From Kiritimatiellia bacterium (GTDB taxonomy: Bacteria; Verrucomicrobiota; Kiritimatiellia; RFP12; UBA1067): a DNA stretch of 39,165 bases. Where the stretch lies: NCBI GenBank assembly GCA_017514235.1, contig JAFWKK010000004.1, positions 1 through 39,165 of the forward strand. The letters are read 5' to 3'. Positions 17,106 through 25,078 of this stretch are shown piece after piece. The first letter of the stretch is position 1. Each line of letters begins with the position of its first letter. A model generated the notes under the pieces. The model searched no databases. It was not told the DNA's origin and saw only the letters and a list, made by a program, of their open reading frames with translations. The position numbers and the translations under genes are program-made.

Positions 17106-17795
17106 TCAGATCTCCGCCCACGTCGGTTCGTAGGCGATTTCGTAGCGTTCGTCAAGGCGGGAGACATTGTAGATGCGGCTTCTCTCGAAATCGACTCCGC
17201 CGTGCTGCCCCGTGTGGATATGTCCGCAGAACACAAGACGCGGACGCTTCTCGATAATTGCCTCGGTCAGCTCCGGCGATCCGAAATGCTCCGAGTCTGT
17301 CTGGAGCGAACGGTCGATGTCGCTTCCCGGAATGCGCGGCGGCGAGTGCGTCACAAGCACATCAAGACCAGCGGGAATCTTCGAGAACCAGCTCTTCAGC
17401 GTGTCCGGCTCGCCCTCGAAAGCCCATGAGTAGGAGATGATCGGAACCCAAGGCGTCCCATAGAACTTTACGCCGTCAATTTCCGTCCCTCTGTCGCCAA
17501 GGAAATGGACGTTCGGCGAGAACTCGTACTTCCAGTCGATTCCCTGCTCCTTGAAGAGTATGTGTGCAATCGGGTAGAAGTCATGGTTGCCGGGGATGAC
17601 GACAAACTGGATGTCGGGATACGATGCCGTCCATTCCTTGAACTTCCTGTTGATCCACTTCTTCTGGTCGTTGATGTACCACGGCCCGCGTCCACGCAGC
17701 GGCGCGACGTCGCCCGCCAGCACAACGACATCCGCGCCCCTGGGGTCAAGTCCCTCAAGGTTACCATGCAAATCTGATGTCGCCATTATCCGCAT
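17106..17795 (-). CDS. Calcineurin-like metallophosphoesterase
   Basis: The 229-residue enzyme has the complete metallophosphoesterase set: SDLHGN (DxH) near residue 6, LAGDV near 27, PGNHD near 66, VTHSPP near 145 and CGHIHTGQ near 190, all metal ligands. It matches the cytosolic class of short phosphodiesterases or phosphatases; the closest informal description is the vertebrate UPF0046/MPPED-like group. It is the only full-length enzyme in a chain of truncated genes. The ATG at 17795 is used, with AAAGG 9 bases upstream; a TTG at 17804 is an alternative. It overlaps the preceding 32-codon ORF by 10 bases. Confidence 0.87.
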   Translation of the reverse strand: MRIMATSDLHGNLEGLDPRGADVVVLAGDVAPLRGRGPWYINDQKKWINRKFKEWTASYPDIQFVVIPGNHDFYPIAHILFKEQGIDWKYEFSPNVHFLGDRGTEIDGVKFYGTPWVPIISYSWAFEGEPDTLKSWFSKIPAGLDVLVTHSPPRIPGSDIDRSLQTDSEHFGSPELTEAIIEKRPRLVFCGHIHTGQHGGVDFERSRIYNVSRLDERYEIAYEPTWAEI

Positions 17796-17884
17796 TGCTT
17801 CCAACCTTTCACAATGTCTCTAAAGAGCTGTTCTAACTTGGCATAGGCTCCAGCTTCCGCTATCATCGCCTTGCTGTCTTTCAT
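17786..17884 (-). CDS. Very short coupled ORF (32 residues), unknown
   Basis: The ORF reads MKDSKAMIAEAGAYAKLEQL and ends in [12 protein letters not shown]. Its ATG overlaps the nucleotidyltransferase stop in ATGA and its end overlaps the metallophosphoesterase start, so it is placed exactly like a translated cistron. No family is recognised. It may be a relic of a longer gene, a leader needed for coupling, or the shortened second subunit of the nucleotidyltransferase. Confidence 0.4.
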   Translation of the reverse strand: MKDSKAMIAEAGAYAKLEQLFRDIVKGWKQCG

Positions 17885-18246
17885 GCCACACCCGCCTCCT
17901 TCATGACCGCAGCGATCAAAGCATCCACAGCCGACCTATCGCAATCCGGCGGCAGACGACTCTTGCCAGCCTCGATGGTTGACTTCTTCTCATCCGCAAA
18001 GGCCATGATCTCGTCGAACTTCCACTCGCCGCGCCGGATCGAGAGCAGCGTCTCAAGCCGCTCGTCTGAGACCTGCTTCGGCGGCTGGGCAAGCCGCGCA
18101 TACTCGGCGGATGGCACGACGAAGACCCCGCGAACGTCCGTATCGCTGTTCGCGTTCTGCGTTCCGTATGCCCGGCTCCCGACGATGCCCCTGAACAGCA
18201 CAATCGGATTGTCCGCAACTTCAAGACTGTCTATAGAGTATGCCAT
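17881..18246 (-). pseudogene. Nucleotidyltransferase (Pol beta superfamily) with the middle missing
   Basis: The 121-residue ORF keeps the active-site start GIVGSRAYGTQNANSDTDVR (GS motif and first D-x-D pair) and PPKQVSDE. It then passes directly to RLETLLSIRRGEWKFDEIM and the family's C-terminal helices. Full-length relatives have well over 100 residues between these blocks, where the third catalytic carboxylate and the substrate site lie. The frame is intact across the junction, so either a small protein is still made or the deletion happened in frame by chance. It follows the 48-residue ORF by 7 bases and is coupled to the next ORF by ATGA. Confidence 0.65.
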
Positions 18247-18253
18247 CGTTGTC

Positions 18254-18400
18254 TCATGTCGTTGCAAGGCACGAAAGGATCAAGCGGCGGTAGACGTTTT
18301 CCCGCGAGGCTACGGCCGAGTCAACCTTTAGTGCTGCCAGCGCCGCAGCCGTCATGTAGACCGTTTTTGACCAGCCTGTCAGAATCAACGTCTTGTTCAT
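18254..18400 (-). CDS. Short coupled ORF (48 residues), unknown
   Basis: The ORF starts MNKTLILTGWSKTVYMTAAA and ends ENVYRRLILSCLATT. GAAGGAG stands 7 bases before its ATG, inside the end of the preceding Nudix fragment, and the ATG overlaps that stop (ATGA). No family is recognised. Its position and the behaviour of its neighbours suggest the remaining ends of a longer gene. Confidence 0.4.
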   Translation of the reverse strand: MNKTLILTGWSKTVYMTAAALAALKVDSAVASRENVYRRLILSCLATT

Positions 18401-18534
18401 GATTTTTCTCCTTCGCACTTCGCCTTGCGTCCGTCGAGCAGTTCGATATCCAGCAGATCACCGCTGATGATCTTGCCCGTGCACTTGCGCTCAGTCGCAA
18501 GCGTCTTTTCTGTCTGATCTTGCATTTGCTTCAT
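18397..18534 (-). pseudogene. Nudix hydrolase (ADP-ribose pyrophosphatase-like), N-terminal fragment
   Basis: The 45-residue ORF reads EKTLATERKCTGKIISGDLL then DIELLDGRKAKCEGEKS. This matches the N-terminal beta-hairpin region of ADP-ribose pyrophosphatases ('ekTl.se..y.Gki......velpdGr.a.re'). The Nudix box itself is absent. AGGAG precedes the ATG by about 11 bases and the stop overlaps the next ATG. Confidence 0.55.
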
Positions 18535-18547
18535 GTGATATAAACTC

Positions 18548-18685
18548 CTAAATTCCTACTGCCTCCTTGGTATTTGGGTTCATTGTCAAATCACGATTGC
18601 ATCCCGCGAATTGACATCTTCCAGCCGCCCTGCCCCAAAGCAAGCACCTCACATGAGGCGGAGTCCCTTTTCTGCTGTTGCTCAT
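18548..18685 (-). pseudogene. HNH protein of SAVED type, N-terminal fragment
   Basis: The 45-residue ORF contains LLWGRAAGRCQFAGCNRDL and NPNTKEAVGI. The pattern 'LWgrAagrCqf.gCN..L' with its CxxxxC zinc knuckle is the usual start of HNH endonucleases fused to SAVED domains in cyclic-nucleotide defence systems. The histidine-bearing part of the HNH site and any SAVED domain are missing. Its ATG overlaps the metallopeptidase stop (ATGA), and its stop lies within the ribosome binding site of the Nudix fragment. Confidence 0.6.
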
Positions 18686-19413
18686 GTTGCCTCTCCATCT
18701 TTTGCTTTCTCGCCGCTCACGTAATCAAGTGGTGAATCATTGAGGCGCTTGCGAACTTCGCGCCAGTCGGGCATGAAGCGATCCATAAGCGCGATAAACT
18801 CTTTGCCGTGTGTGCGGGTCTTGAGGTGGCAAAGCTCGTGCAGGATTATGTAGTTGAGCGCTTCCTTCGGCTTTCGGACAAGCTGGAGATTGAAGATAAT
18901 GCTCTCCTTTTTGGGGTTGCATTTGCCCCAGCTTCGCCTCATATTCATGATGGAGAATCGTTGGACATTCAGTCCAGTCCTCTTCTCCCAGAGCGGCAAG
19001 GCGCGGTTTACCGCATCTGAAAGGAGCGAGCGCTCCCACTCCGTCATGTAATCGCGACGTGACTTCTCGGTCGATTCCAGCGGCGCAAGCATGGTCAGCG
19101 TATTGCCGGAAATCTTAATTCCACCCCAGCCGTCCTGTTTGACGAGTTCAAGAAAATACTGTTCGCCCCAGAGGTAGTGGGTTTCGCCGGAGATGTACTT
19201 GCGCGGCGGCTGGCGTCGCTGCGCAAGCATTCCGTTGCGTTGCCGCAGAACCCAGCCGAAGTTCTCCCGCACGAAAAACAGCACCTCCTCGTCAGACGCC
19301 TCTTTGGGTGCGCTGACGAGAACACTGCCGTCAGGCGGTTCTACATACAGATGCATGTGCTTGATTGCCTTTCGGCGAACCGCAACAGGCACGTCTCCGA
19401 CTTTCAGTTCCAC
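18682..19413 (-). CDS. YgjP-like zinc metallopeptidase (M48/DUF45)
   Basis: The 243-residue protein has the zinc-binding helix HELCHLKTRTHGKEF near residue 190 and the family run AIKHMHLYVEPPDGSVLVSAP near the start. It is the standard companion protein encoded beside type I restriction genes. The GTG at 19413 is chosen: it lies 4 bases after the hsdR stop with GGAGG 8-10 bases upstream, whereas the longer frame would run inside hsdR. A regulatory or processing role on the restriction complex is suspected for the family but not proven. Confidence 0.85.
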   Translation of the reverse strand: MELKVGDVPVAVRRKAIKHMHLYVEPPDGSVLVSAPKEASDEEVLFFVRENFGWVLRQRNGMLAQRRQPPRKYISGETHYLWGEQYFLELVKQDGWGGIKISGNTLTMLAPLESTEKSRRDYMTEWERSLLSDAVNRALPLWEKRTGLNVQRFSIMNMRRSWGKCNPKKESIIFNLQLVRKPKEALNYIILHELCHLKTRTHGKEFIALMDRFMPDWREVRKRLNDSPLDYVSGEKAKDGEAT

Positions 19414-19417
19414 TTCC

Positions 19418-22400
19418 CTACGCCTCCTGTGCTTCAAGTATCTTATACACGGCTTCAACCTTGTCGTCATCCTTGAGAACGGCAAAAAGAGCGCTCTTGA
19501 TCTGGTTCTGCTTGGCGATGTTGTACTTGAAGCCTTGCAGCTTGGAGCCAAGAAACGCCTTGTGCAGGGCAAGTGTCAGCTTCTCGTCCTCGCCGAAGTT
19601 GTCGTAGAGCGCCTCCTTGACGGGCGATCCGGCAATGGATGCAGGATAGCGCCCCGATACGGATGGATTCTTGATCTCCTCGGCAAGTTTCTTGTATTCT
19701 TCAAGGAGCTTCTTGTATTCGATTACGCCAGCCTTGCGGTCTTCAATGAGTTTCTTGAGGACTACAGACATGCGCTCAAAGAACGCAGGGTTCATGAGCC
19801 TCTTGTGGACGAGTTCTTTCGCCGCGTTGTTCTCTATCGTCTCGGCGACATTGTCCTGCTCCTCCTTCGACATGGGCTCGGACTCGTTGCCTTTTGATTT
19901 ATCGTCAATGAAGTCCAAGAGGGAGAAGTTCTCGAGTGTGGTCAAGCGTTCGCTCTCGCCGGCGGCAATGTATGTGTCGATGAGATAGCGCATATCTGGC
20001 TCGTAGGGTTTGAGGTCGAGGAAGTCGCCGCTCGCCTGGCCGATGTCGTTGCGAAGCTCGAGATAGAACTTCACGCGGGCAGCGTAGAAATCCCTGTCGG
20101 CTTGCGGCACCTTGGCGCTCTCCATGCGAGGAGAGAACACGGCATACGCACGTACAAGTGCGCCGACGAGCCGGTAGAGCTTCTCGCGCCGCTGTCCGTA
20201 TTGCGTCTCCTCCTCGGGCGTGTCCGCGCCCTGGCAGCCGAAATACGCGCGGTACTGCGGCCCCTGTGCGGGAGACTCGACACCCTCGCAGAGTGCGTCA
20301 AGTGCGGCGAGGATTGTTTTGAAGCGCTCGCTTGATTCCTTGACGACATTCTTGACGAAGCCATCCACATCCTCCGCATCGTACCCGGCGAACGCCTTGT
20401 CGCTTGAGTACATCGCAAGGGAATCCTGTAAATCTCCAAAGAGCTTGCGGTAATCCACTATATAGCCGAAGTCCTTGGTCTCGTCGTCAAGTCTATTTAC
20501 GCGGCAGATCGCCTGGAAGAGCCCATGATCCTGCATGTGCTTATCAAGGTAAAGATATGTGCAAGGCGGCGCGTCGAATCCAGTCAGAAGCTTGTCCACG
20601 ACGATGAGAAGCTTCATGTTGGCCGGCTCATCCACGAACTGACGCTTCGCCTCCTTCTCGAAGTCCTCGACCTTCTTGGCTATTGACTTTACATCTTCGC
20701 CCGGCTTGACGCCAATCATCTTGCAGTAGGTGTCGTACTTGACCTCCTCATCCGTCCGATGTTCTGGATCGACCACCGAGGTAGAGATGTCGCTTGGCGC
20801 AGGAACATACGAAGAAATGACTGCACACCCCTTGAACTCGTGCTCGTGGAATAGGTTGTAGAACTTGCAGGCGGTGAGGATATCATCCGCGACAAGCATA
20901 GCGTTGCCAGCGCCGTTCATGAGACGCGGCTTCGTGGCGAAGTCGAGTATGATATCCTCGACAATCTTGCCGAGACGCGACTTGGAGGATACGACATTCT
21001 GCATCGTAGCCCATTTCTCCTTCAGACGCGCCTTTGCCCTGTCGGTGAGACCTGCGGTCTTTGCCTCGAACCAAGCATCGATTTCCTTCTTAGCAGTAAC
21101 ATCCTGCGGGATGTCGCGCGCTTCATAGCGAAGATCGAGGACCACTCCGTCACGCACGGCCTCCGGGAACTTGTAGGTGTGAATATAAGGGCCGAACACC
21201 TCCATCGACGTCTTCTTGTCCTTCTTCAAAAGCGGCGTGCCCGTATAGCCGACAAGAATGGCATCCGGCATGATTGCCTTCATCGCCTGATGCAAAAGAC
21301 CGGACTGCGTGCGGTGGCATTCATCGACGAAGACGGTGAAATTGCCCTTGACCTTGAATCCGGCAGGAAGCGCTGCCTTTAGTTCCTCGATATACTTGGC
21401 TACAGCCTCTTCATCGAGCTTGTCTTCGGATTCGTCCGTTTTGCCAGAATGCTTGCCGAATTTGTGGATGAGCGAGCAGATGAGATTGCCGCCCGCCGTG
21501 TCGTTGATGGCGTCAATCAGATCTTTACCGCTCTTTGTGCGACGAATCTTCTCGTCAACACCGATGAATAGCTTTTCGATCTGTTCGTCGAGTTCTTCGC
21601 GGTCTGTGACGATAAGAACGCGTCCGTCGTGATCGCGCTCGATAACGTGCTTGGCGAGAAGCACCATCTCGATAGACTTGCCGGAACCCTGCGAATGCCA
21701 TACAATTCCGCCCTCATGCTTTGCGGTGCGAGCAAGGGTGCGTTTGATACCGTAATACTGACTATAGCGGGCGACCTTCTTCTTGCCACGGTCGAATATC
21801 GTGAAGTTGCGTATGAGCCCCAGCATGCGGCTCGGCGAGAACATCTCATACACCTGCGAGTCGAGCTTCTCCTCGAATTCCGCCGCTTCTGACTCAATTA
21901 GCACGTCAACAGGATCGCGTTCATCAGGATGCTGGCCGAATCCATCATGCCGCCATTCGAGATATTTTTTCGCCGGAGTGCCAATTGTGCCGTATCTCAA
22001 CCCCTCGCTGTTGTTGCCAGCCGTGAGAAGCTGCATCGTCGTAAAGAACGGCATGATGAACATCTCCTTCGTGTGGTTGGCGATATTCTGGGCGATTCCC
22101 TTGACGACCGACACGCTCGCGCGCTTGAGTTCGATAAGGCCGAGCGCGATGCCGTTCACGTAGATGACGAGATCGGGTCTCTTGTCATATAGCCCAGCGA
22201 CCGTCACTTCCTCTGCTATCTGGAAGTCATTGTTGGTGACTATATCCCAGTCGATAAGCATGACTGTCTTTATCGCGCCTTTCTCGTCCTGGACTTTGGC
22301 GCCGTATTTCAAGATAGAATAGACGGCCTTGTTCGCGGCATAAAGTCCGGATGAGAGATCCTTCGCCTCTGACTGGAGTTTCACAATCGCCGCGTCCGCA

Positions 22401-22603
22401 AGGCGTTTCGAATATAGCGGTTTGCCTTCTTTGTCTTTTCGATTGAGAAGATTCGCCCTGAGAAGTTCCGGGATGATGTTGGAGTTGTCTTCATCGGTCT
22501 TGTTGCCGAGGAACTCGTAACCGAGATCTTGCTCGAACATCTCAATGAGCCGGGCCTGCGTGGCAAGTTCCGGTGCGCCAATTGGGGTTGTAGTGTCTTT
22601 CAT
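19418..22603 (-). CDS. hsdR: Type I restriction enzyme, endonuclease/translocase subunit HsdR
   Basis: The 1061-residue protein has the PD-(D/E)XK nuclease near residues 135-160 (RPDLVIYVNG then LGLIELK), Walker A (HSQGSGKS near 305), a DECH box (VFVDECHR near 427), motif III GYTGTP, and motif VI region VDKLLTGFDAPP. It translocates and cleaves unmodified DNA in complex with HsdM and HsdS. ATG 22603 follows AAGGAG by 8 bases. All hallmark motifs are intact, so restriction activity is expected if the modification side works. Confidence 0.93.
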   Translation of the reverse strand: MKDTTTPIGAPELATQARLIEMFEQDLGYEFLGNKTDEDNSNIIPELLRANLLNRKDKEGKPLYSKRLADAAIVKLQSEAKDLSSGLYAANKAVYSILKYGAKVQDEKGAIKTVMLIDWDIVTNNDFQIAEEVTVAGLYDKRPDLVIYVNGIALGLIELKRASVSVVKGIAQNIANHTKEMFIMPFFTTMQLLTAGNNSEGLRYGTIGTPAKKYLEWRHDGFGQHPDERDPVDVLIESEAAEFEEKLDSQVYEMFSPSRMLGLIRNFTIFDRGKKKVARYSQYYGIKRTLARTAKHEGGIVWHSQGSGKSIEMVLLAKHVIERDHDGRVLIVTDREELDEQIEKLFIGVDEKIRRTKSGKDLIDAINDTAGGNLICSLIHKFGKHSGKTDESEDKLDEEAVAKYIEELKAALPAGFKVKGNFTVFVDECHRTQSGLLHQAMKAIMPDAILVGYTGTPLLKKDKKTSMEVFGPYIHTYKFPEAVRDGVVLDLRYEARDIPQDVTAKKEIDAWFEAKTAGLTDRAKARLKEKWATMQNVVSSKSRLGKIVEDIILDFATKPRLMNGAGNAMLVADDILTACKFYNLFHEHEFKGCAVISSYVPAPSDISTSVVDPEHRTDEEVKYDTYCKMIGVKPGEDVKSIAKKVEDFEKEAKRQFVDEPANMKLLIVVDKLLTGFDAPPCTYLYLDKHMQDHGLFQAICRVNRLDDETKDFGYIVDYRKLFGDLQDSLAMYSSDKAFAGYDAEDVDGFVKNVVKESSERFKTILAALDALCEGVESPAQGPQYRAYFGCQGADTPEEETQYGQRREKLYRLVGALVRAYAVFSPRMESAKVPQADRDFYAARVKFYLELRNDIGQASGDFLDLKPYEPDMRYLIDTYIAAGESERLTTLENFSLLDFIDDKSKGNESEPMSKEEQDNVAETIENNAAKELVHKRLMNPAFFERMSVVLKKLIEDRKAGVIEYKKLLEEYKKLAEEIKNPSVSGRYPASIAGSPVKEALYDNFGEDEKLTLALHKAFLGSKLQGFKYNIAKQNQIKSALFAVLKDDDKVEAVYKILEAQEA

Positions 22604-22670
22604 AGTTCTTCTCCTTGATTCTTCGCCGCACGCGGCGAAGCTATCATGTGACGTTTCTTTATTCTCAATA

Positions 22671-23864
22671 TCATGACCACGGCCTTTCCATCGGTTGGTA
22701 CTGGCCATATTCATAATAGCATGCAACGGTTAACAACATTTCAATCTCCCTTGCTGTCATTGTTTTTTGGTCTATGGACACCCACTTCCCGGCAAACTCT
22801 TTCATTAACATATCAATATCCAGCGTCGCCCAAGCCCGTTTATTGGTATCTCCCAGATATTCAAAAACCTTTCTAAGCGTATAATTCAACTTTCGTGATT
22901 CATCTATGCTCGTCCGGGTGAGATGCTCTACTATGCAAAAGAAGTCAGAGTAATTCAACGCTGTGAAAGCCTCGGCAAGTTGCGGAACGTATCTGGCAAT
23001 CTCTTGCCTATACATGCCCACTCGTTCTTGATTTTCTTCAATTGAACAAGGACTCTCCAGTAAATCTATGAGTTGTTGGACCTCGAAGCTGAGCCACTCG
23101 TCGCATCTTTTTTCAAATTCGTTTCGCATGAATTTCAATTGTTCTAAGGGCGACAACCGATCATCGACCTTGACACGTTTCCATGTCCGAGTGTTTTTCG
23201 TGATCTTTTTGTTGATTAGATCCACGACCAAACTCAAGGAATCGTATCGCGATTTCAGATATGCCTTCAATGCCGAAAATCGTACCCGCAACGCTTTCCA
23301 GTTTCTATCCTCATGCGAAGAATAAATCACCACCCCAACATAATCATCCGGCTCATATGAGTATTCCTCAAGTTCATGTTCGATGACATAAGGGCAGTAT
23401 TGAATCTCCCCTGGGAAAAGGATTCCTTGCGACTTGGTCACAGCGGAGGAATGCGCAAAAACCAATGAGCGAAAATACATGAAGAAAGCATCATCTGTTG
23501 GACATTCGTTTTCCGCAATATTCAACGGCGCATTCATGCAAACGTCTTTGAAGAACTGGCGGCTATCAGGATGTCCCTTGTCAAAGATCGTGGCACTCAA
23601 TCCGAATCCCTCACGCAAACACTCGACAGCATCCTTAATTAAACTCGCAAACATCATAAATGTCATCAACCCTGTCGGAGCATTATATCCTTTAGGCGTC
23701 TTCTGGTTGGAATTTATCCACGAGGTGGCGTGACGCAGCCGATCTAGTACAGCACACACTTGCGTGTGTTTAGCTTTCAACTCCTCGTCATATTTAAACA
23801 CATTCGTATTATTCAATGTTTCGTACATCAAGTCACAAACGACGTCATCTAATAATAGCTTCAT
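22671..23864 (-). CDS. Unknown AT-rich protein in the R-M operon, HEPN-like motif
   Basis: The 397-residue protein is helical and clearly more AT-rich than its neighbours. No family is recognised with certainty. At residues 130-138 MYFRSLVFAH contains R-x5-H in a helix, the form of the HEPN RNase active site, and similar 'fRsl.fAH' strings occur in HEPN proteins of defence islands. ATG 23864 follows AAGGAGG by 7 bases and overlaps the hsdS stop (ATGA). It lies between hsdS and hsdR, where anticodon nucleases or other back-up toxins are encoded in some type I systems (for example prrC). A back-up RNase role is thus an inference. Confidence 0.6.
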   Translation of the reverse strand: MKLLLDDVVCDLMYETLNNTNVFKYDEELKAKHTQVCAVLDRLRHATSWINSNQKTPKGYNAPTGLMTFMMFASLIKDAVECLREGFGLSATIFDKGHPDSRQFFKDVCMNAPLNIAENECPTDDAFFMYFRSLVFAHSSAVTKSQGILFPGEIQYCPYVIEHELEEYSYEPDDYVGVVIYSSHEDRNWKALRVRFSALKAYLKSRYDSLSLVVDLINKKITKNTRTWKRVKVDDRLSPLEQLKFMRNEFEKRCDEWLSFEVQQLIDLLESPCSIEENQERVGMYRQEIARYVPQLAEAFTALNYSDFFCIVEHLTRTSIDESRKLNYTLRKVFEYLGDTNKRAWATLDIDMLMKEFAGKWVSIDQKTMTAREIEMLLTVACYYEYGQYQPMERPWS

Positions 23865-25078
23865 GCGCAAGCCTCCTTCTTGGTCAATTCACCCTTCATC
23901 CTCACTTTGCCAGTGAGCAAGTCGCGCATCATGCCTTCCTTGATGCGCACATATTTCTCGCGCTTCTCCACAAGCGCGGCGATGGCGGCATCCTGCTCGC
24001 CGAGCAGGTCGGCAATTGCCTGCTGCTCGGCAAGCTGTGGTATTGGCACTTGAAATACGGCTATGACCCTCTTATCTCCACGCGGCATCTTGGTCCCGAC
24101 TGCCTTTGCCGACACAAACTCAAAAAATGTATCACGAGCAAGTACTCGATACAAAAATCGACTATCTATTAAATCTGCAACCACACGAAGCACAAGGACA
24201 TCTGTCGAACATCCAGCATCATAATCGGCAAACCACATTTTCTTAAGATATGGTCTAATGTTGGAAAGCAATATGTCGCCACTCTTAAACTCACGCACAC
24301 TTGCATATGGCACTATGCTTTTATTAGGAGTTACGCCAGCGAGGTTGGAAAGCATGTTGTCGGTACTCACATACTTTCTCGTGTCGATGTCTTTTGTAGC
24401 GATTGTATCAGTGATAAAGTCTACCAGTGTACCGAGATTCGCACATCGCCACTCCCCCTTGAATCCCGGCAGGCGTTTTTTGGCGGAGAGGAGGTCGTGC
24501 GCTACGCCTTTGGCAATGAGGCGCTTCTTCTCGATCTGCTCGTCAAGGCTTTCGATTAGTTTGTCGACCTCGCCCAGCGACTCCGCTATCCGCTGCTGTT
24601 CGGGGAGAGGAGGACAAACAATGATTTGTGCTTTAAGATTGGCGTTGTACAGTCGGCTAATGATTCCGCCATCTTCCGATTGCCATTTCATAAGCGCATA
24701 GCACAATGCAAGGTACTCGTTTGTGACGACAGCTTCGTCATTGTCAATCCAAACAATGTTTGAGTCTTGAAAATATGCATCTTCTCCATTGTACACTACA
24801 ACTCGGCCAATTGTTCCTGCGGCCGAAATCAAACAATCTCCCTTGCGTGGAAATGGATACTTCGACCTTAGCGACTCGAATAGTGATCTTGTAATATATG
24901 CATCTGGAGTCTTGCCGAAAGTTCCTATCTTGTAGAACGGAATATCCCCTTGGTCTGATGTCTGGTGCTTCAAGACTCGTTTGCACATGAGTGGTTCGCC
25001 AATCTCCCCCAGCCGCTTCACCTCCCAATCCTGCGGGATGGGGCCAAGGGACGAATCTTTGAACTTCGCCGATTTCAC
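23861..25078 (-). CDS. hsdS: Type I restriction enzyme, specificity subunit HsdS
   Basis: The 405-residue protein has two target recognition domains (PIPQDWEVKRLGEIG near 14 and WRCANLGTLVDFITD near 215), each followed by a conserved spacer helix (PPLPEQQRIAESLGEVDKL and PIPQLAEQQAIADLLGE). The TRDs are AT-rich, as expected for exchanged segments; the spacers are not. The two half-sites and thus the bipartite target cannot be predicted. Its GTG start at 25078 overlaps the preceding stop as GTGA, with GGAGG 8 bases upstream. Confidence 0.9.
   Translation of the reverse strand: MKSAKFKDSSLGPIPQDWEVKRLGEIGEPLMCKRVLKHQTSDQGDIPFYKIGTFGKTPDAYITRSLFESLRSKYPFPRKGDCLISAAGTIGRVVVYNGEDAYFQDSNIVWIDNDEAVVTNEYLALCYALMKWQSEDGGIISRLYNANLKAQIIVCPPLPEQQRIAESLGEVDKLIESLDEQIEKKRLIAKGVAHDLLSAKKRLPGFKGEWRCANLGTLVDFITDTIATKDIDTRKYVSTDNMLSNLAGVTPNKSIVPYASVREFKSGDILLSNIRPYLKKMWFADYDAGCSTDVLVLRVVADLIDSRFLYRVLARDTFFEFVSAKAVGTKMPRGDKRVIAVFQVPIPQLAEQQAIADLLGEQDAAIAALVEKREKYVRIKEGMMRDLLTGKVRMKGELTKKEACA

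Noticed and set aside
17881-18685. CBASS operon (nucleotidyltransferase plus HNH-SAVED)
   Set aside because: The nucleotidyltransferase start resembles the MNT/Pol beta type rather than a CD-NTase, and both genes are fragments.
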